DNA of 64,000 nt from contig NZ_KI421432.1 in assembly GCF_000472545.1 (NCBI RefSeq), positions 418,577 through 482,576 of the forward strand, given 5' to 3'. Source of the DNA: Burkholderia sp. WSM2232 (GTDB lineage Bacteria; Pseudomonadota; Gammaproteobacteria; Burkholderiales; Burkholderiaceae). Numbering within the stretch: the stretch's first letter is position 1; every line of letters begins with the position of its first letter. The notes below the pieces were generated by a model, which worked only from the letters and a program-made list of their open reading frames with translations, searched no databases and had not been told where the DNA came from. A program made the translations under genes and the position numbers. Positions 60,812 through 64,000 of this stretch are shown here, piece after piece.

Positions 60812-61252
60812 TTAATCGTAGTGGCGATGCTTGTGACGCTTCTTGCCCGAACGGTAGCCACGCGAATAGTCGTCGGCATACGAGTTCGAGCGCGAGATGT
60901 TGCCGCCGAGCGCCGCGCCTGCGCCGCCGCCCAAGGCTGCGCCGACCAGGCCGCCGCCACGGCCGCCCATTGCATTGCCGGCCGCGGTGCCCGCGCCGCC
61001 GCCCAGCGCGCCGCCGATAATCGCACCGGTGCGCTCCCGGCGGTTCGACGTCACCGCGCCGCCCGCACCACCGCCCACTGCGCCGCCAATCACGGCGCCG
61101 GTGCTGCCGCCGACCGCGCCACCCAGCGCGGCGCCCGCGACGCCGCCCAGGCCGCCGCCGAGCGCGTTATTCAGGTCGCCGGCAACCGCCGACAAGGAAG
61201 CCGCGCTTGCGAGCGCCGCCACAGCCACAATCTGGAGGATTTTCCTGGACAT
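60812..61252 (-). CDS. Glycine-zipper secreted/outer-membrane protein
   Basis: This 146-residue protein has a signal peptide (ILQIVAVAALASAASLSAVAG) and then three long glycine-zipper stretches (GGGLGGVAGAALGGAVGG, GGALGGGAGTAAGNAMGG, GGGLVGAALGGGAGAALGG). The tail is basic and rich in His, Lys, Arg and Tyr. Such proteins insert into the outer membrane or envelope. Expected role: envelope stability; not proven. ATG 61252. Confidence 0.82.
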   Translation of the reverse strand: MSRKILQIVAVAALASAASLSAVAGDLNNALGGGLGGVAGAALGGAVGGSTGAVIGGAVGGGAGGAVTSNRRERTGAIIGGALGGGAGTAAGNAMGGRGGGLVGAALGGGAGAALGGNISRSNSYADDYSRGYRSGKKRHKHRHYD

Positions 61253-61391
61253 AAAAGGTCTTTGATTTTTTATGAGACGGCGCCGAGTATAACCGGAGGC
61301 TTGAAAGCCCTCTGTAACTGTGGCACGGCTTACCGGTAAGACGTGTAACAAATGATAGCGCCGTCATTTTTACCTCTTGATGCCCCCGCGC

Positions 61392-63080
61392 TCAGCGCCT
61401 GCGCTTCTTCTTCAACTGGATCGTTTCGAACAGTTCGTAGTTCGCGGTCGGCGTTTGATCCGCACCGGGAGCGTGGTAGTAGTTCATCGTGATGGTGGTC
61501 TCGCCGCCCGCGTGGCCGGGGTCGTGATCGAACACGGCAATGCCGTAGCCCGTGCCTGTATCGCGTTGCGCGGACCAGATCGCGTCTTCCACGGCATCGG
61601 CACCTGCCCGCACGAAGGTGCCCGCCGTCGTGCCCGCCACCGGACGATTGGGCCGCGTGAAGATGCGCGCTTGCGGCAAACCGGTGCCCGCATCCACGCC
61701 ATACACGTCAAGCGGCGCGCTCGTGCCGCCGCCGCCGAGAATCAGGTGGATCGTGCCCTGGCTAGTGTCGAAGGTGGACGCGCCCGCAGAAATGGCGGAC
61801 ATGACCGGCTTCGGCTGCAAGGTATCGACCGGCTGGCCCGTTGCAATGTCGGTGCCCTTGTGATGATTGCAGCCGCGAACCGGGTAGCTGCGCTCGTAGT
61901 CGTGGTCGTGGCCGCACAGCACGAGGTCCACGCCGTAGCGGTCGAACAGCGGCAGCCACGCCTCGCGGATGCCTTTATCCGAGCCGTTGCCCGTCTTCGA
62001 CGAACTGAGCGCGTCCTGATGCATCTGCACGACGATCCAGTCGATGTCGTCGTCGCCCGCCGCGTGGCGCAGCGTCTTTTCGAGCCAGCGCGTCTGTTCG
62101 CCGCCGGTGTAGCCGCGCACATAGAAGGACGTGCCCGGCTGGATCGGCGGATTGCCGGTGCTGGCCGCCGGCACGAGCGGATTGGGTCCGGCCACGAACG
62201 CGGCGGCGTCCTGATAGACGACGTCGTCGGCATCGAGCGAAATGAACAGTACCGAACTCACGCGGAAGCTGTACCAGCGCCCCTGAAAATGCGTGTGATT
62301 GTCGGGCAGCGCATAGCGCGCGAGATACGATGCGAACCCTTGCTCGCCGTTGTGGAATTCGATTTCATGGTTGCCCGGGCACGGCATCCACGGACGATTC
62401 GCCGCCGAGCTCTGGCAGTTGTTGCCGAAGTCGCGCCACACCTGCGGCTGGTGCGTGGGGTTCAGATTGGCATAGCACAGGTCGCCGTTGAGCAGATGAA
62501 ACAGCGGCTGGAAACGCTCCACCGCCTGCACCGCAAAGCGGCTTTGCGGCGAGGACAGAACCCAGCCGGTGTTCGGTGTCGCGAGATCGCCATAGCTAGT
62601 CCAGCGAAACGGCGCGCGGCCGTGCGGCGCTGTGCGAAAGCGGCCGGTAAAGGGCTGCGCCGCGTGGCTGTCGTTTTCGGCCGTGACCTCGTACTCGTAG
62701 TTCGTATCCGGCTCGAGACCACCCAAACGCGCATGATAGTTGAACACGACCTCACCGTTCAGGCCGTCGGTGTAGGTAGTCTGCACGCCATGCACGATGT
62801 GCTTCTGGCCGCCCGGGCGGCCCACGCGCAGATGCGGCTTGACGGCCGCCGCGAGCGACGCCCATGACACGGTCACTTCGCTCGTGGGATCGTTGCCCCA
62901 GGTCAGATGGATCTGCTCGGGCGTGCCGTCCGCCGTGCCGCTCGCGGCGCGCGCCGTCGACAGTGCATTGGCCGCGCCGGCCAGACCCGATGCGCCGGCG
63001 AATTTCAGAAACCCGCGACGCGAAACGATGGTAGCGCCCTCATCGGCTGGCGAGGCCTTAGCGTTTTTTGTATTCGACAT
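61392..63080 (-). CDS. Tat-exported purple acid phosphatase-like metallophosphoesterase
   Basis: This 562-residue protein has a twin-arginine signal (SRRGFLKFAGASGLAGAANA), a fibronectin-like N-terminal domain, then the purple-acid-phosphatase metal blocks GDLCYAN, PGNHEIE and GHDHDYERSYPV. It would be an extracytoplasmic phosphatase with a dinuclear metal site, exported folded. The C-terminus ends in a basic run (KKKRRR). ATG 63080 is used because the Tat signal follows it. Confidence 0.87.
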   Translation of the reverse strand: MSNTKNAKASPADEGATIVSRRGFLKFAGASGLAGAANALSTARAASGTADGTPEQIHLTWGNDPTSEVTVSWASLAAAVKPHLRVGRPGGQKHIVHGVQTTYTDGLNGEVVFNYHARLGGLEPDTNYEYEVTAENDSHAAQPFTGRFRTAPHGRAPFRWTSYGDLATPNTGWVLSSPQSRFAVQAVERFQPLFHLLNGDLCYANLNPTHQPQVWRDFGNNCQSSAANRPWMPCPGNHEIEFHNGEQGFASYLARYALPDNHTHFQGRWYSFRVSSVLFISLDADDVVYQDAAAFVAGPNPLVPAASTGNPPIQPGTSFYVRGYTGGEQTRWLEKTLRHAAGDDDIDWIVVQMHQDALSSSKTGNGSDKGIREAWLPLFDRYGVDLVLCGHDHDYERSYPVRGCNHHKGTDIATGQPVDTLQPKPVMSAISAGASTFDTSQGTIHLILGGGGTSAPLDVYGVDAGTGLPQARIFTRPNRPVAGTTAGTFVRAGADAVEDAIWSAQRDTGTGYGIAVFDHDPGHAGGETTITMNYYHAPGADQTPTANYELFETIQLKKKRRR

Positions 63081-63211
63081 GTCAGTGTTTGTGGGTAGGA
63101 AGAACTGGCGGCTTTTGACCAGCGATCCTAGTCGCGAAACGGTGACAGTTGAATGAAAAGGCCAAACGCCGAGCGCCACGCGCCAACGACCGGGCGCTAA
63201 CGACCCCGCGA

Positions 63212-63631
63212 CTAAGACTGCCGCGGCTGCGGGTTGTTGGCGGGATCGGTATCGAACTTCGAGACGCCTTGAATGCCGTGTTCGTTCACGAGCTTCAATA
63301 GTTCGGTCTCCATCGCATCGGCCGTATGCTTTTCGTAAATCTGTTCGCCCTTTACGTAGACCGTAAACGAACGCAAGTACTTCGCCTTCTTTTGCGGATT
63401 TTCAATCGTGTCGCGCGTCCACTGGTAAAGCGGATACTGCTGGATGCCGACGCGCTCCGCCTCGCTCACGTAGTCCGCGAACGCGTCGTACTGGCACTTC
63501 ACGCTCGCGTCATGCCGATGCAATATCCGTTGAAGCTCCTGGTGCCCGGCGCCGGACGCATCGGCGCGCAGCACATCTGCCAATTCCGGCGCGACGGTGA
63601 GCCGAAGCTGGAATTTCAAGGTCGAGTCCAC
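63212..63631 (-). CDS. Hypothetical protein
   Basis: This 139-residue protein has no signal peptide or membrane segment. It begins with a GTG (VDSTLKFQLRLTVAPELADVL written with Met) behind GGGAG. It is mostly helical and charged, with one Cys (VKCQYDAFADYVSEAERVGI). I do not recognise the family. It lies 52 bp after the EAL-domain gene on the same strand and may be co-transcribed. Confidence 0.55.
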   Translation of the reverse strand: MDSTLKFQLRLTVAPELADVLRADASGAGHQELQRILHRHDASVKCQYDAFADYVSEAERVGIQQYPLYQWTRDTIENPQKKAKYLRSFTVYVKGEQIYEKHTADAMETELLKLVNEHGIQGVSKFDTDPANNPQPRQS

Positions 63632-63683
63632 GTGTTGCTCCCAGTCGATGTGAGTCGTGTATCGGGCCGAAGCGGCTGACCGC

Positions 63684-64000
63684 TTATGCCTGGTTCACGG
63701 ACTGAGCGGGCAACTGCTCTTCGATGCGCGCGATTTCGCTGCCCTGCACCGGCCTGCCGAGCAAAAAGCCTTGTGCATGGGTGCAGCCCGAGCGCCGCAC
63801 GAAATCGAGTTGTTCCTGCGTTTCGATGCCTTCCGCAGTGGTCGGCATGCCTATTTCGCGTGCCAATGCAACGATTCCACGCACCACTGCTGCGGACTCG
63901 CGCCGATGTACGGACTCCTTGACAAACGAACTGTCGATTTTCAGCTTGTCGAACGTAAAGCGCACGAGCGTGGACATCGTCGAGAAGCCGGTGCCGAAAT
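63684..64000 (-). CDS. EAL-domain protein, C-terminal part
   Basis: The frame is open to the window end and lacks its N-terminus. The visible 105 residues include FGTGFSTMSTLVRFTFDKLK, a Lys of the c-di-GMP phosphodiesterase active site, the Glu in TAEGIETQEQ and the Q/G block CTHAQGFLLGRPV. The full gene is probably an EAL phosphodiesterase that cuts c-di-GMP. Other domains cannot be seen. Confidence 0.85.
   Translation of the reverse strand, partial: FGTGFSTMSTLVRFTFDKLKIDSSFVKESVHRRESAAVVRGIVALAREIGMPTTAEGIETQEQLDFVRRSGCTHAQGFLLGRPVQGSEIARIEEQLPAQSVNQA

Overview
The window is high-GC DNA from a member of the Burkholderiaceae, most likely Paraburkholderia or a close relative. The indications are a DUF4148 secreted protein, a DUF3309 peptide, a class A beta-lactamase beside a LysR regulator, a KaiC-like ATPase with its receiver protein, and many sugar or aromatic catabolic cassettes, each with its own regulator. 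I saw no rRNA, tRNA, phage or complete insertion sequence. The genus is an inference from gene content.

Layout. 1-5.9 kb: the 3' end of a collagen-like surface protein, an isoprenylcysteine-methyltransferase-like membrane enzyme, a frameshifted IS5-type transposase fragment, a DUF4148 protein with downstream hairpins, a squalene/phytoene synthase and a divergent MarR regulator. 6.4-8.3 kb: KaiC-like ATPase plus single-domain response regulator. 8.3-11 kb: beta-lactamase/LysR pair, a small unknown and an LRAT-domain protein.

11.4-32.1 kb is the most interesting region. It holds six small precursor peptides. Five share a 26-residue leader in which D8-L9, L15-D16, A19-M20 and the double glycine G25-G26 are at fixed positions; the sixth has a longer variant. 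With them lie a peptidase-C39 ABC exporter carrying two N-terminal cyclic-nucleotide-binding-like domains, a cytoplasmic parvulin, an HlyD adaptor, a NodT-type outer-membrane channel, a membrane protein with two FHA domains, a PP2C phosphatase, a Ser/Thr kinase, a caspase/SUMF1 fusion, two DUF4399 proteins and a sigma-54 activator without a receiver domain. Sigma-54 (-24/-12) promoter motifs precede at least three peptide genes, while the exporter operon has a sigma-70-type promoter. My reading is a leader-peptide type I secretion system in which the activator switches on the peptides and a phospho-Thr circuit (kinase, FHA, phosphatase) controls the machine. The mature peptides contain no cysteine and their job is unknown.

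32.2-38.6 kb: a TetR regulator with a 43-bp palindromic operator and an MFS pump, small membrane peptides, an SDR, an Lrp regulator, a second YbfB-type MFS protein and a 4'-phosphopantetheinyl transferase. 38.7-45.3 kb: an aromatic-type catabolic cluster (MFS, DUF2783, FAD monooxygenase, MBL-fold protein) under two overlapping IclR genes, with interleaved divergent promoters. 45.4-51.7 kb: a sugar or polyol ABC uptake cluster with an RpiR regulator and a HexR-like palindrome. 51.7-64 kb: DUF1330, a proline/glutamine-rich membrane protein, GalU, a degenerate GGDEF/EAL protein with an AraC-type regulator, a candidate small RNA, an MFS/LysR/CoA-transferase/enoyl-CoA-hydratase cluster, a glycine-zipper protein, a Tat-exported phosphatase, a small unknown and the C-terminus of an EAL protein cut by the window edge.
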